Source of the DNA: an uncultured Desulfuromonadales bacterium
GTDB lineage: Bacteria > Desulfobacterota > Desulfuromonadia > Desulfuromonadales > Geopsychrobacteraceae
Assembly (NCBI GenBank): GCA_947259685.1
Contig: CAMYNC010000068.1
Span: 1 to 35,451 of the forward strand
Length of the DNA stretch: 35,451 bases
Direction of reading: 5' to 3'
The notes beneath the pieces were generated by a model, which searched no databases, had not been told where the DNA came from, and was given only the letters and a program-made list of their open reading frames with translations. Positions 16,488 to 23,169 of the stretch are shown here, one piece after another; the first letter of the stretch is position 1; each line of letters opens with the position of its first letter. A program made the translations under genes and the position numbers.

Positions 16488-16760
16488 TTAGTTCACCGCA
16501 ACCTTGAGCTGCTGCCCCGCTTTAAACTTTGCTGCTTTTGATGCAGGGATATTAAGCAATTCACCTGTTTGAGGATTTTTCCCGGTCCGCGCTGCACGCT
16601 GTGACACGCTGAAAGTCCCAAATCCGATCAAGGATACTTTATCTCCCGCTTGAAGGGCCTCAGTGATTGACTCAGTGACAGCAGCCAACGCCTTTGCCGC
16701 ATCTGCCTTACTCAATCCCGCCTTTGTTGCGATTGCATCGATCAGTTCAGATTTTTTCAT
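16488..16760 (-). CDS. HU family DNA-binding protein
   Basis: 90 aa, the standard HU length. Reads MKKSELIDAIATKAGLSKAD, then the core GDKVSLIGFGTFSVSQRAAR, then the DNA-embracing arm NPQTGELLNIPASKAAKFKA. HU bends DNA and compacts the nucleoid. I use ATG 16760, with AAGGAGA upstream, not the longer frame from 16802. Single gene with its own terminator. It marks the last chromosome-type gene before the mobilization module, although HU genes also occur on plasmids. Confidence 0.95.
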   Translation of the reverse strand: MKKSELIDAIATKAGLSKADAAKALAAVTESITEALQAGDKVSLIGFGTFSVSQRAARTGKNPQTGELLNIPASKAAKFKAGQQLKVAVN

Positions 16761-16914
16761 TCTCTTCTCCTTTGTGTTGGTTTCAACGACTGAATACTTC
16801 AAGTCGCGTTATCCCAAGTGAACTTGCCACTTCTTGAGCAAAGGCTATTCTAGCTGCCCTACTCTGTCACCTTCAATATAGATAGACAAATAATCGGACC
16901 AGCGCCCCCGACTT

Positions 16915-17907
16915 TCAACGTTTCCGCTCCGGCCCCTTCTGAGACGGGGTCTGTTGTTTAGTCTTTTCCTGGCGCAGCTGCTTCGCAAGCCGCTCCTGGA
17001 TCTGGTGACGCTCAGTCTTAAGGGCGGGCATGGTCTTGACGAATTTTAGGACATCTTCTGCAAGGGTTTGATCTTGTGGATCTGAACTTTTTGCAAGGTC
17101 TTTTGCGACGGTCAACCAGCCTTTCCGGATGCCGGTTTGCCGGTGTTTGATTTTCTCTTCCCAGGGCCTTCCCTCTTCGGCTTTCTGGCTGTGTTCATTG
17201 AGGGCTGCCCTCACCTTGGCTTCATCAACCCTGGGCCGTTCTCCCCTCTTTCGTAGCGAGAGTATGGCTTGGCGGGTTGGTTTGCGCACGACGCCACGCG
17301 GGGCGCGGGCGGTGGCTTCGGCCTCGATACCCTGCTGGCGGAGTTTTTTAGCAAAGGTTTCCCGCCACTTCTGCGGTTGCCCCTTTTTTACATGCAACCT
17401 GGTGCCATCATAGCCCAGGTTTTTCACTGTTAAATGGACATGCGGGTGTTTTTCGTCTTTGTGCAGGACGAAAAGATATTGGTGGTTTTCGGCAAAGGTG
17501 TCTTTGGCGAACTCACGCGCCGCTTTCTTGACTCCTTCCGGGTTGGTTCCGGGTGGCATCGAAAGGATCAGATTTGTGCTGTCGCGGGTGTTGCGGTTAC
17601 GCTTACCGCCATCCTGAATCCATTCTTCGGCAAATTCCGCCACGTCCTCACGCCCAGAAACGATGGAGCCGCGTTCGTCTTCGGCTTCAAGTTTTCCTTT
17701 CCGGGTGATGTAATCAAGGTGGATTCTCAGGTGCCCTCCCCCTTTGGCGTTCCCGGTCATTTTCACCATGACTTCCGGGGTGCGTCGGACCACGCGGGAA
17801 ACGCGGGCTCGGGCGCTCCCGAAATTCAGGTTTTTGGCTTTGGCGCGACTGGTTTTCGGTTTACCTTCTAACAGCCCCTCGGCTAATCCGTAGGCGGCAT
17901 TACTCAT
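16915..17907 (-). CDS. MOBP-type relaxase (mobilization nuclease)
   Basis: 330 aa. The relaxase cuts one strand at oriT and stays linked to the 5' end during transfer. The three-histidine metal site is clear: HKDEKHPHVHLTVKN, at about residues 149-163. The N-terminal region (VRRTPEVMVKMTGNAKGGGH, then LDYITRKGKLEAED) contains the expected conserved segment before it. The Tyr nucleophile is probably among those in the N-terminal third. The C-terminus is basic and Gln-rich. I choose ATG 17907 (GGAG 9 bp upstream) over TTG 17913; it overlaps the preceding gene by 8 bp. Rather short, with no helicase or primase domain, so the element would be mobilized by a conjugation system from elsewhere. Confidence 0.88.
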   Translation of the reverse strand: MSNAAYGLAEGLLEGKPKTSRAKAKNLNFGSARARVSRVVRRTPEVMVKMTGNAKGGGHLRIHLDYITRKGKLEAEDERGSIVSGREDVAEFAEEWIQDGGKRNRNTRDSTNLILSMPPGTNPEGVKKAAREFAKDTFAENHQYLFVLHKDEKHPHVHLTVKNLGYDGTRLHVKKGQPQKWRETFAKKLRQQGIEAEATARAPRGVVRKPTRQAILSLRKRGERPRVDEAKVRAALNEHSQKAEEGRPWEEKIKHRQTGIRKGWLTVAKDLAKSSDPQDQTLAEDVLKFVKTMPALKTERHQIQERLAKQLRQEKTKQQTPSQKGPERKR

Positions 17908-18421
17908 CGTCAATACTCCAACGGTTCATGCTTTGGTCGATCAGGCGGGAGACTTCGCGCCGATGGGCTGCAAAATCACCCGCAAGCTCTTTGATCTCAG
18001 CTCGCTTGAGCCGTTCCCCTTCCCGAAAGTCTACGTTGATTGCGCGGGCGATTTGGTTGAGGTTACGGCCGATGGCGGCGAGTTCCCGGTTTGATTCTCG
18101 TAAGACCTCGATCTCGGCAGCGCTAAAGGTCGGCTCCCGAAAAAGAACGCTTCGCACCAGGCCGACAATCCAGGCGGTGTGCCGGGTGAATCCATCGCCT
18201 CGGCTGCGCTTGGTCATGCGGTCAAATTCCTTCTTGGTGAAGCTTAGGGTGGTTCGGGAACTGCGGTCGATCCGTTCCGATTCTAGCCCCTCTCCTTTCA
18301 CACCTATGACCTGGTTGACCATCCGCCGCAGCAGTTCAGTTTCGGTCATGCCTTGAGCTTTGGCAAGATTCCGAAATGCTGTCTTTTGATCGCTGTCAAC
18401 TTCGGCTTTGATCAGTGGCAT
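17900..18421 (-). CDS. MobC/TraJ-like relaxosome accessory protein
   Basis: 173 aa. The N-terminus resembles a ribbon-helix-helix (PLIKAEVDSDQKTAFRNLAK, then TETELLRRMV), and the C-terminal part holds the MobC signature ELAAIGRNLNQIARAIN. Such proteins bind near oriT, melt the DNA and recruit the relaxase. It overlaps the relaxase start by 8 bp and is transcribed from the promoter at 18481-18508, next to the candidate nick site. Confidence 0.85.
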   Translation of the reverse strand: MPLIKAEVDSDQKTAFRNLAKAQGMTETELLRRMVNQVIGVKGEGLESERIDRSSRTTLSFTKKEFDRMTKRSRGDGFTRHTAWIVGLVRSVLFREPTFSAAEIEVLRESNRELAAIGRNLNQIARAINVDFREGERLKRAEIKELAGDFAAHRREVSRLIDQSMNRWSIDDE

Positions 18422-18457
18422 TTTCTTCGTTTTTCAGTGAATGAAAAATTTCGTTTC

Positions 18458-18536
18458 GGGGAGGGGGGAACAATGAAAAAAGTATAAAGTATCTTTTTAT
18501 GCTGTCAAGCGAATCCTGCACTATTCCCCCCTCCCC
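18458..18536 (+). other. candidate origin of transfer (oriT)
   Basis: A perfect 13-bp inverted repeat, GGGGAGGGGGGAA (18458-18470) and TTCCCCCCTCCCC (18524-18536), encloses ATCCTGC at 18513-18519. The nick sequence of MOBP plasmids such as RP4 is YATCCTG/Y, so the predicted cut is between G18518 and C18519 on the plus strand (the Y before ATCCTG is an A here). It lies just upstream of the mobilization genes, where oriT is expected. Confidence 0.55.
18481..18508 (-). promoter_or_regulatory. promoter of the mobilization operon
   Basis: On the minus strand TTGACA (18508-18503), 16 bp, TATACT (18486-18481): a near-consensus sigma-70 promoter. It sits inside the candidate oriT, so relaxosome binding would repress it, a common form of mobilization-gene autoregulation. 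Confidence 0.7.
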
Positions 18537-18567
18537 CTAAAATTTTCGTTTAAACGAAAATTTTAGG
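18536..18567. repeat. 32-bp perfect palindrome 1
   Basis: Two 16-bp halves, left CCTAAAATTTTCGTTT, right its exact complement. The centre TTCGTTTAAACGAA (18545-18558) recurs in palindrome 2 and, with four centre bases changed, in palindrome 3. It touches the oriT repeat on one side and a GC-rich hairpin on the other. Possible ParB/KorB-type partition site or resolution site. Confidence 0.9.
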
Positions 18568-18598
18568 CCTTCCCTGCCATCAACGGGCAGGGAAGGCC
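18566..18598. terminator. perfect 13-bp GC-rich hairpin
   Basis: GGCCTTCCCTGCC and GGCAGGGAAGGCC flank a 7-nt loop, directly beside palindrome 1 (2 bp shared). There is no T-run, so it may be a structural part of the transfer or partition region rather than a terminator. Confidence 0.6.
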
Positions 18599-18627
18599 GT
18601 GGGGCCGAAAATTCTTTGCATCCGGCC

Positions 18628-18790
18628 TGAGCTACCCACAGGCAAACGGGCCGCAAGCAGATATCCACAAAGAGCCGGGGGAGCCCTAGCGCGCCACATT
18701 GGCGCGGCTCCCCCTGGTTCGCTGCGCTCACTCTCTTTATGGATATCTGCGGCCCTACACGCTCAGGCGTGTTTGCCTATGGATAGCTCA
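18628..18790. repeat. long imperfect hairpin 1
   Basis: A 163-bp interrupted dyad. Outer arms TGAGCTACCCACAGGCAAAC and GTTTGCCTATGGATAGCTCA pair with two G-U-type differences; the next arms hold GCAGATATCCACAAAGAG and CTCTTTATGGATATCTGC; the inner arms CGGGGGAGCC and GGCTCCCCC close on a short GCGCC/GGCGC tip. Related hairpins lie at 22459 and 27198, each near a TTCGT...ACGAA palindrome. Fills the gap between palindrome 1 and the SprT remnant. Confidence 0.8.
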
Positions 18791-18821
18791 GCATCCCTGC
18801 CCCTCGGGGCAGGAGGAGCGC

Positions 18822-19339
18822 ACCGATGAAGTGGCGATAAATCCGCGCTATTTTGCTGTGGTGCCGATAGAGAAAGTCATGCAAACCATCGTCCATGAGC
18901 AGGTGCATTTATGGCACCACCATTTCGCCAAGCCTGGCCGGCGCGGTTATCATAACCGCCAATGGGCGGACAAAATGGAAGAGGTCGGGCTGATCCCCTC
19001 GGCAACGGGGCAACCAGGCGGCGACCGGACCGGGGATAAGATGAACAATTATATCGCTGCCGACGGCCGGTTCGATGGCTCATGCCGGCAGCTGGTAACG
19101 ACATCAAGGTCTCCTGGATGGATCGCTTTCCAGAGGTCGGCAGTTTAGAGCTGGTCAGCGGCCCGGCGCTGGAATTGGAAGGGGTTTCGCTTGCTGAAAA
19201 TTTGGAGCTGGGGCAACCGCAACCGAACAAGTCTAACCGGGTGAAATGCTCCTGTCCTGGTTGCCGGGTCAATATCTGGGGCAAGCCAGATTTGAACCTG
19301 ACCTGCAATGATTGCGAACTGGTCTTTAATCCTCAGTGA
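18822..19339 (+). pseudogene. SprT-like zinc metalloprotease, truncated and frameshifted
   Basis: The frame from about 18822 encodes TDEVAINPRYFAVVPIEKVM, then the metalloprotease motif HEQVHLWHHHF (HExxH), YHNRQWADKM, and GLIPSATGQPGG, all typical of SprT-like proteins on plasmids. Coding then moves to another frame near 19090-19105: the C-terminal part (IKVSWMDRFPE onward) ends with a four-Cys zinc ribbon, CSCPGC and CNDC with VNIWGKPDL between. The N-terminal third, including the start, is missing: homology begins some 30 bp after hairpin 1. It is thus doubly broken. It reads opposite to its neighbours, which supports a rearrangement at the hairpin. Confidence 0.75.
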
Positions 19340-19411
19340 AACGCTGAAAAGCGGCTGTCCAGATTGAAGGAGGGGAGCCAAACAGAAAAGGCCCCAGGGG
19401 TTGGTAGGGGC

Positions 19412-19867
19412 CTATCGCTCCAGCTCTTGCGGTTTCTGTTCCTGCTGTTGCGCTGCCATGATCTGTGGTGAACGATTGGGTTTACCGTATTCGAGATTAT
19501 AGGATAAACGGTTGTTGGTGGTCTCCATGAACTGCTCTTGGTCTTCTTTGTTTGCAAAATGCCTTTCGGCATATTTCCCGGCCAGGCCTTGAACAAGGAG
19601 AGCATCACGAATCGTTTGATCATTGGGATACTTCTTTAAAAGGTCTTCCGTTGCCAGGGCTTTGAAATCATCGGCCTTGGCCCGGAAATGACCGGTTTTT
19701 CTTTCAACAAATTGAAACTCAAGCCCTTCGGTCGGGACCGCGTAACCCTCTACAGTTTTACCGGTTTGAGCGTTTTTGACCGTTGCCAGGGTGGGGTCTT
19801 CATAGGTTTTTTCCTTTACCTCGGCGCTGCGGCGGCGCTTATCGGAATCAGTAACAATGATTTCCAC
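19412..19867 (-). CDS. protein sharing its C-terminal tail with the zeta toxin
   Basis: 151 aa, GTG start at 19867 with AAGGAAA upstream. Residues 1-75 are a charged, strand-rich domain I do not recognise (MEIIVTDSDKRRRSAEVKEK, TVEGYAVPTEGLEFQF). Residues 76-151 are a clear paralogue of the last 75 residues of the zeta toxin next door: DLLKKYP.DQ, then ALAGK-like, then FMETTNNRL, and the tail KPNRSPQI, QQQEQKP, LER. The rest of the toxin is absent, including the P-loop. It follows the toxin by 31 bp on the same strand. A shared docking or export signal, or an immunity/decoy role, would explain the pattern; both are inference. Confidence 0.75.
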   Translation of the reverse strand: MEIIVTDSDKRRRSAEVKEKTYEDPTLATVKNAQTGKTVEGYAVPTEGLEFQFVERKTGHFRAKADDFKALATEDLLKKYPNDQTIRDALLVQGLAGKYAERHFANKEDQEQFMETTNNRLSYNLEYGKPNRSPQIMAAQQQEQKPQELER

Positions 19868-19898
19868 TTGAAATTTCCTTCTGGGGATGAGAACCGGC

Positions 19899-20837
19899 TT
19901 AGCGTTCCAGCTTCGGCGGTTTCTGCTCCTGCTGCTGGGTTTCCTTGATCAGCGGCGAGCGATTGGGTTTGTTGTGGGCGATATTGTGAGCCAGGCGGCT
20001 ATTCGTCGTTTCCATGAAACGCTGTTGATCGACCTGATCGGTAAAATTCTGCCCCACGAATTTTCCGGCCACTTCCCGAATTGCCAAGGCATCGAGAATC
20101 GCTTGATCGCCTGGATATTTTTTTAAAAGATCTTTTTTTTCAGAAGTCAGAAAGGTTTTTGCTTTCTCGATGTGGTCTTTATCTATTCCACCACTTGCCT
20201 TGATTTGCTTGGGATCGAGCTTGTTCAGTAACCGCTCGGTCACCCAATGGGGTGGATTATTCAGATAAATAACCGTTTTCCCTTCCTTGATCGCTGTAAT
20301 TAACCGCGTTGGATCATTGTCGCTTGAGTTGTCATAGACCTGGGCCAGATCAGATTGCTTGATTGCCTCTGGCAGGAGGTCCATAACCCGCTCATAACGG
20401 GACAGGGTTTTTTCTTGCGGAACATCATGCCCGCCCTTTTGTACCCGATCCTTTACCCGCTCCAGGTTTATTAATGGGTCGTCTGTGCCAACAAAATAAA
20501 AACGAACATCATAACCGCGCTCTTTTGCCTCGCGCATAAAATCAACTTTGCTCGGATGAGACATGACCGACTCAAAAGAGAGACTACGACCATCATTCAG
20601 CGCCGCCTGGCGGCGTTGATCAGCTATGGTTTGAGCTGTTTTGTTGGCGGTAAAAAAGTCTTGTGGGGTAGGGGAACTCTGGTTTTTTAATAGCTCCTGC
20701 GTGATTTCATCAGGATTGATATATTCCCCAAGATCTAAACCTTGGGAACGTAACAAATCTGTGGCGGTGGTTTTGCCGGACCCGTTGGGGCCGGCGACAA
20801 CCACCAGAAAAGGGGATGGTTTTTCAGTGTCCTCCAT
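19899..20837 (-). CDS. zeta toxin family P-loop kinase
   Basis: 312 aa. Walker A GPNGSGKTT at residues 16-24, then YINPDEITQEL, ARRQAAL-like helix (DQRRQAALNDGRSLSFESVM) with the acidic substrate-binding segment, and DVRFYFVGTDDPLINLERV, RYERVMDLLPEA: the set of motifs seen in zeta/PezT toxins, which phosphorylate UDP-N-acetylglucosamine and block wall synthesis. Family members carry about 220-270 aa; the extra C-terminal 75 residues form the tail domain also found in the neighbour at 19412. The ATG at 20837 has no strong ribosome site, which fits low expression of a toxin. The small gene 79 bp upstream is its likely antitoxin; a classical epsilon protein is absent. Confidence 0.87.
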   Translation of the reverse strand: MEDTEKPSPFLVVVAGPNGSGKTTATDLLRSQGLDLGEYINPDEITQELLKNQSSPTPQDFFTANKTAQTIADQRRQAALNDGRSLSFESVMSHPSKVDFMREAKERGYDVRFYFVGTDDPLINLERVKDRVQKGGHDVPQEKTLSRYERVMDLLPEAIKQSDLAQVYDNSSDNDPTRLITAIKEGKTVIYLNNPPHWVTERLLNKLDPKQIKASGGIDKDHIEKAKTFLTSEKKDLLKKYPGDQAILDALAIREVAGKFVGQNFTDQVDQQRFMETTNSRLAHNIAHNKPNRSPLIKETQQQEQKPPKLER

Positions 20838-20916
20838 GTTTCAATCCATATCATTGCATTGAAGGCGACTCTGGCCCAAAGGGCCGAGCTTCTGCTTCAT
20901 TAATCAAAAAGCGATT

Positions 20917-21117
20917 TTACTTTTCTTCGGGCTCCTGGTCTAGCACCTTCAAGACTTCTTCGCGGCCGTCGGGCCAGGTTCGAATAATCTTGCCGTCCCT
21001 GGAGCCGGTTGTCGGCAGGCCCATTGCTTTCGACTCAGCAACAGCCTCACGACCAGCGGCAGCAAACAAGGTTGCCGTCTCTTCTAGCGTTAGATCAACT
21101 AAGCGACGTTTTTTCAT
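20917..21117 (-). CDS. putative small antitoxin of the zeta toxin
   Basis: 66 aa. Reads LVDLTLEETATLFAAAGREA, then ESKAMGLPTTGSRDGKI and RTWPDGREEVL. Short proteins with GLPTxGxxDGxIxRTxPDGR are, to my recollection, regularly encoded just upstream of zeta-like kinases on proteobacterial mobile elements. It lies 79 bp before the toxin on the same strand, in the order antitoxin-toxin. Weak TATAACT -10 box and AGGG upstream of the ATG. The antitoxin role is inferred from position. Confidence 0.7.
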   Translation of the reverse strand: MKKRRLVDLTLEETATLFAAAGREAVAESKAMGLPTTGSRDGKIIRTWPDGREEVLKVLDQEPEEK

Positions 21118-21268
21118 GGTTAACCCTAGTTATAGGTTTGATCGTCTTCCGCGTGTTTTAGACCATACGCAATTCACAATGAGGAATAATCACCCCGATA
21201 AACGCCATGAATCAATAGCGAGAACAAGGTTCATAGACCCCCCACTTTCTCCTGGATATTATCAATAT

Positions 21269-21514
21269 TTAAAGGTTCTGACAAGAAAACCCTATATATA
21301 GACAACCTTCAGACCCTTTAGAATCCGTCAACAGAACGAGCCCTAAAATTATCGCGGTTAAAAGTATGCCGCCAACGACAATCCAAGGGCCAAGGGTTTT
21401 AACCAGGCTTGCGGAAAGAGCAACCCCGGCAAAGGAAAGCTTGCCGATATCGAAAAAGAATTTCGAGGGTTCTTCTCTCTGCTTTTTTTTATTTAATCTC
21501 ACACCCCATTTCAT
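21269..21514 (-). CDS. small membrane protein
   Basis: 81 aa. A basic N-terminus (MKWGVRLNKKKQREEPSK) is followed by a moderately hydrophobic stretch (FAGVALSASLV), one strong membrane helix (WIVVGGILLTAIILGLVLL) and a short tail with two Cys. The basic end should stay inside. No family recognised. The AGAGGCAG site before the ATG is fair. It may be the third gene of the TSCPD operon (57-bp gap). Confidence 0.55.
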   Translation of the reverse strand: MKWGVRLNKKKQREEPSKFFFDIGKLSFAGVALSASLVKTLGPWIVVGGILLTAIILGLVLLTDSKGSEGCLYIGFSCQNL

Positions 21515-21571
21515 GACGCTGCCTCTAACCTCAAGTCATTGAAATTCTGAGACGCACCCGCTGGAGGTTTT

Positions 21572-21730
21572 CTAAATGGGGCTCAAGTCCTTTAAGCTCT
21601 TCCGGCAATCAAAACCATGAGCAACCGCAATAACTATTTCATCAGCAATAAGACCTTCAAGCATCCGCTCAGCAAGCTTGGCCTTGTCCAGCTCCGGCGC
21701 CTTTAAGTCTTCCATCGTTACACCACTCAA
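21572..21730 (-). CDS. small protein coupled to the TSCPD gene
   Basis: 52 aa from TTG 21730, one base after the TSCPD stop, with GGGAGG 8 bp upstream. Alternative starts are ATG 21751 (inside the upstream gene, no site) or the longer frame from 21838. The protein reads GVTMEDLKAPELDKAKLAER and MLEGLIADEIVIAVAHGFDC: mostly helical and acidic. The tight spacing suggests function with the TSCPD protein. No family recognised. Confidence 0.55.
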   Translation of the reverse strand: MSGVTMEDLKAPELDKAKLAERMLEGLIADEIVIAVAHGFDCRKSLKDLSPI

Positions 21731-21731
21731 T

Positions 21732-22103
21732 TTAGCTTCCTCCCTCATCATTATTTTTAGGTGCATACTCTTGAATCGCTCGGCCAATGGCATCAACACA
21801 AGATGGCACTTTATTTTTTTCACATACTGGACCGTCATAAGCTGGTTGCTTGTGACAACTAATACCCCTCAACCCTTTAGCAATGTCCAAGGGATCAGCA
21901 CCGCTCCGAAGAGCAATAGAAGAGATAACCGCCATGCCCGCTGTTGTCGCAGAAGTACAACCGCCCCCTTTTCCTAGCCGAGTAAAAATTTCAAATATTT
22001 TTCCATCCTTAACTGTGATCTGGATGTAGATCTTGCCGCAAGGACAGGGAATTTCAGGGGTCGCGCTGGGTAGCTTCTTTGGTCTGGGCTGTTTTGGTGT
22101 CAT
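21732..22103 (-). CDS. TSCPD domain protein
   Basis: 123 aa. After a Pro/Lys-rich N-terminus it has CPCGKIYIQITVKDGKIFEI, RLGKGGGCTSATTAGMAVIS, LRSGADPLDIAKGLRGISC and, near the end, CVDAIGRAIQEY. This is the TSCPD domain found at the C-terminus of class II (NrdJ) ribonucleotide reductases and as a stand-alone protein in phages and mobile elements. Four conserved Cys suggest metal binding or redox activity. The stand-alone form has no settled role. GAAGGAGGGATAAGAGAA precedes the ATG; the promoter at 22136-22164 carries the module's spacer palindrome, so it belongs to the same regulon as the genes at 24.9-26.8 kb. Confidence 0.82.
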   Translation of the reverse strand: MTPKQPRPKKLPSATPEIPCPCGKIYIQITVKDGKIFEIFTRLGKGGGCTSATTAGMAVISSIALRSGADPLDIAKGLRGISCHKQPAYDGPVCEKNKVPSCVDAIGRAIQEYAPKNNDEGGS

Positions 22104-22135
22104 TTCTCTTATCCCTCCTTCGTTGCTATGTGTAT

Positions 22136-22164
22136 ATAATAGTAATATTATATAATGCAGTCAA
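22136..22164 (-). promoter_or_regulatory. promoter with spacer palindrome, copy 1
   Basis: Minus strand: TTGACT (22164-22159), 17 bp, TATTAT (22141-22136). The perfect palindrome ATTATATAAT (22147-22156) lies inside the spacer, 5 bp before the -10. Controls the TSCPD operon. Confidence 0.75.
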
Positions 22165-22458
22165 GCAAAATATGTGGAAAAGGTATTTATTTTAGGTAGT
22201 TAAGTTGGCATGAGCATTGCGATTTTCCCTTATTAACAAGCCTTTGACCTGCCCGCTTGACGGAGCGGGCGAACGTGCCGCCAGTGGATCCGGACTTCCC
22301 CCCGCGACTCAAAGCGCTTGATGCTTTTAAGCTGTGGGGTTGCACTGAGGCGGCTTTATGCCTGAGTGCCGCTTGTGGGCAGAAGCCGGAGCCGAAGGCT
22401 CGGGTGAATGCCCCAGGCCTGCGCCCTCGATCTTCCAGGCCTGTGCCCCCAGATCGTC

Positions 22459-22614
22459 CATAGGCAAATGCAATAGGACCGCAAAGCCCCAGGAAGAGGC
22501 GAGGAACGAAGCTAAGGGGGAAAGCGCCCTACATAAGGGGGAAAGCGCCCTACACAGCGCACGTTTCCCCCTGCCCTTCCTGGGACTTTCGTTCTGCGGG
22601 CCGTTTGCCTGTGG
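22459..22614. repeat. long imperfect hairpin 2, with internal tandem duplication
   Basis: Outer arms CATAGGCAAATGC and CCGTTTGCCTGTG, middle arms CCCCAGGAAGAGG and CCCTTCCTGGGA, inner arms GGGGGAAAGCGC and GCGCACGTTTCCCCC. Near 22514-22555 the unit TAAGGGGGAAAGCGCCCTAC is present twice in tandem; the otherwise equal hairpin 3 has it once. Confidence 0.8.
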
Positions 22615-22656
22615 GCGAGCTGGCCCCGAAGGGGGAAGGGTTTGACCTGGTTAGAA

Positions 22657-22706
22657 GTGCTTTGTTTTAGCTATTTCGTTTAAACGAAATAGCTAAAACA
22701 AAGCAC
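22657..22706. repeat. 50-bp perfect palindrome 2
   Basis: Left half starts GTGCTTTGTTTTAGCTATTT and ends CGTTT; the right half is its exact complement. Core TTCGTTTAAACGAA (22675-22688). The arms contain TTTAGC and GCTAAA, the half sites of the KorB operator (a ParB relative) of IncP plasmids, here spaced further apart. Located some 460 bp after the end of parB. A 50-bp gap-free palindrome is rare and unstable unless selected. Confidence 0.92.
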
Positions 22707-22885
22707 ATAAGACGTGGATCAGCTAGGCCGTTTCCCTGTTTTTGGTTTTGTGTCTCTAGGGTTTTCCCAATCCACGGGAATAATAATCCATTCGACCGCC
22801 GAAGGCGGGGCAAGGCGAAGCCGCAGCCGTCTTGACAGGTTCTGCCCTTGGTGAGACCATCGACAAAGCCGGCAGCAAAAAACTC

Positions 22886-22959
22886 CGCGCCGGACGGGAC
22901 TCGAACCTGCAACCTTTCGCTTCGTCAAGGCGATGCTCTATCCGTTGAGCTACCGGCGC
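22886..22959 (-). tRNA. divergent tRNA, apparent anticodon GAC (Val)
   Basis: A cloverleaf fits: acceptor GCGCCGG/CCGGCGC perfect, D-arm GCTC-AACGGATA-GAGC, T-loop TTCGAGT, no encoded CCA. Irregular points: the anticodon stem TCGCC/AGCGA has a C-A opposition next to the loop, so the loop may be 7 (TTGACGA) or effectively 9 nt; the variable loop has 6 nt; the T-stem GCAGG/CCCGT has an A-C mismatch and a G-U pair. The body resembles tRNA-Arg rather than tRNA-Val. It may be a decayed element-borne tRNA, an unusual decoder, or the site where the element integrated. Confidence 0.65.
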
Positions 22960-23104
22960 ATTTTGCCGATCCACCAAGGGCAGGTTCTGTCAAGACTCGA
23001 ATACAAACAGCAGGGGTGGGTGGGGGATTGGGAGGTTGACTTTTCCTTGTTTTTTAGTACATCAACAGCAGTCAAGGCGATGTTGAGTTACCGAGTTTGA
23101 AAAG

Positions 23105-23135
23105 AAAAACCCCCTCAGCGCGAGGGGGTTTTTCT
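23105..23135 (-). terminator. terminator of the par operon
   Basis: GAAAAACCCCCTC and GAGGGGGTTTTTC flank AGCGC, 35 bp after the parB stop. Perfect stem with T-rich ends on both strands. Confidence 0.85.
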
Positions 23136-23169
23136 TTATTTAGCAAAAAAATCTTCAGCAGTAGGTAAA

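Larger units (their letters stand above)
22104..22640. repeat. long direct repeat, copy 1
   Basis: Near-match of 26828-27375 over about 540 bp in the same orientation: promoter, GGTATTTATTTTA, GGCATGAGCATTGCGATTTT, CAAGCCTTTGACCTGCCCGC, GGATCC-type variable part, TTTAAGCTGTGGGGT, CTGAGTGCCGCTTGTGGGCA, and the long hairpin. Differences include short indels, so it is not a recent duplication. No gene in it is convincing; short open frames exist only because of GC content. Confidence 0.85.

Noticed and set aside
17129..18356. Plus-strand ORFs over the relaxase and MobC genes
   Set aside because: Shadows of the two overlapping minus-strand genes, which have clear family motifs and a promoter.
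22257..22645. Plus-strand ORFs in the direct repeat (also 27009-27576)
   Set aside because: The two repeat copies keep different frames with indels that are not multiples of three; no ribosome sites.
22756..22977. Minus-strand ORF beginning with an NAPVAQRIEH-like peptide
   Set aside because: This is the well-known false protein made by translating across a tRNA; it coincides with the tRNA at 22886-22959.
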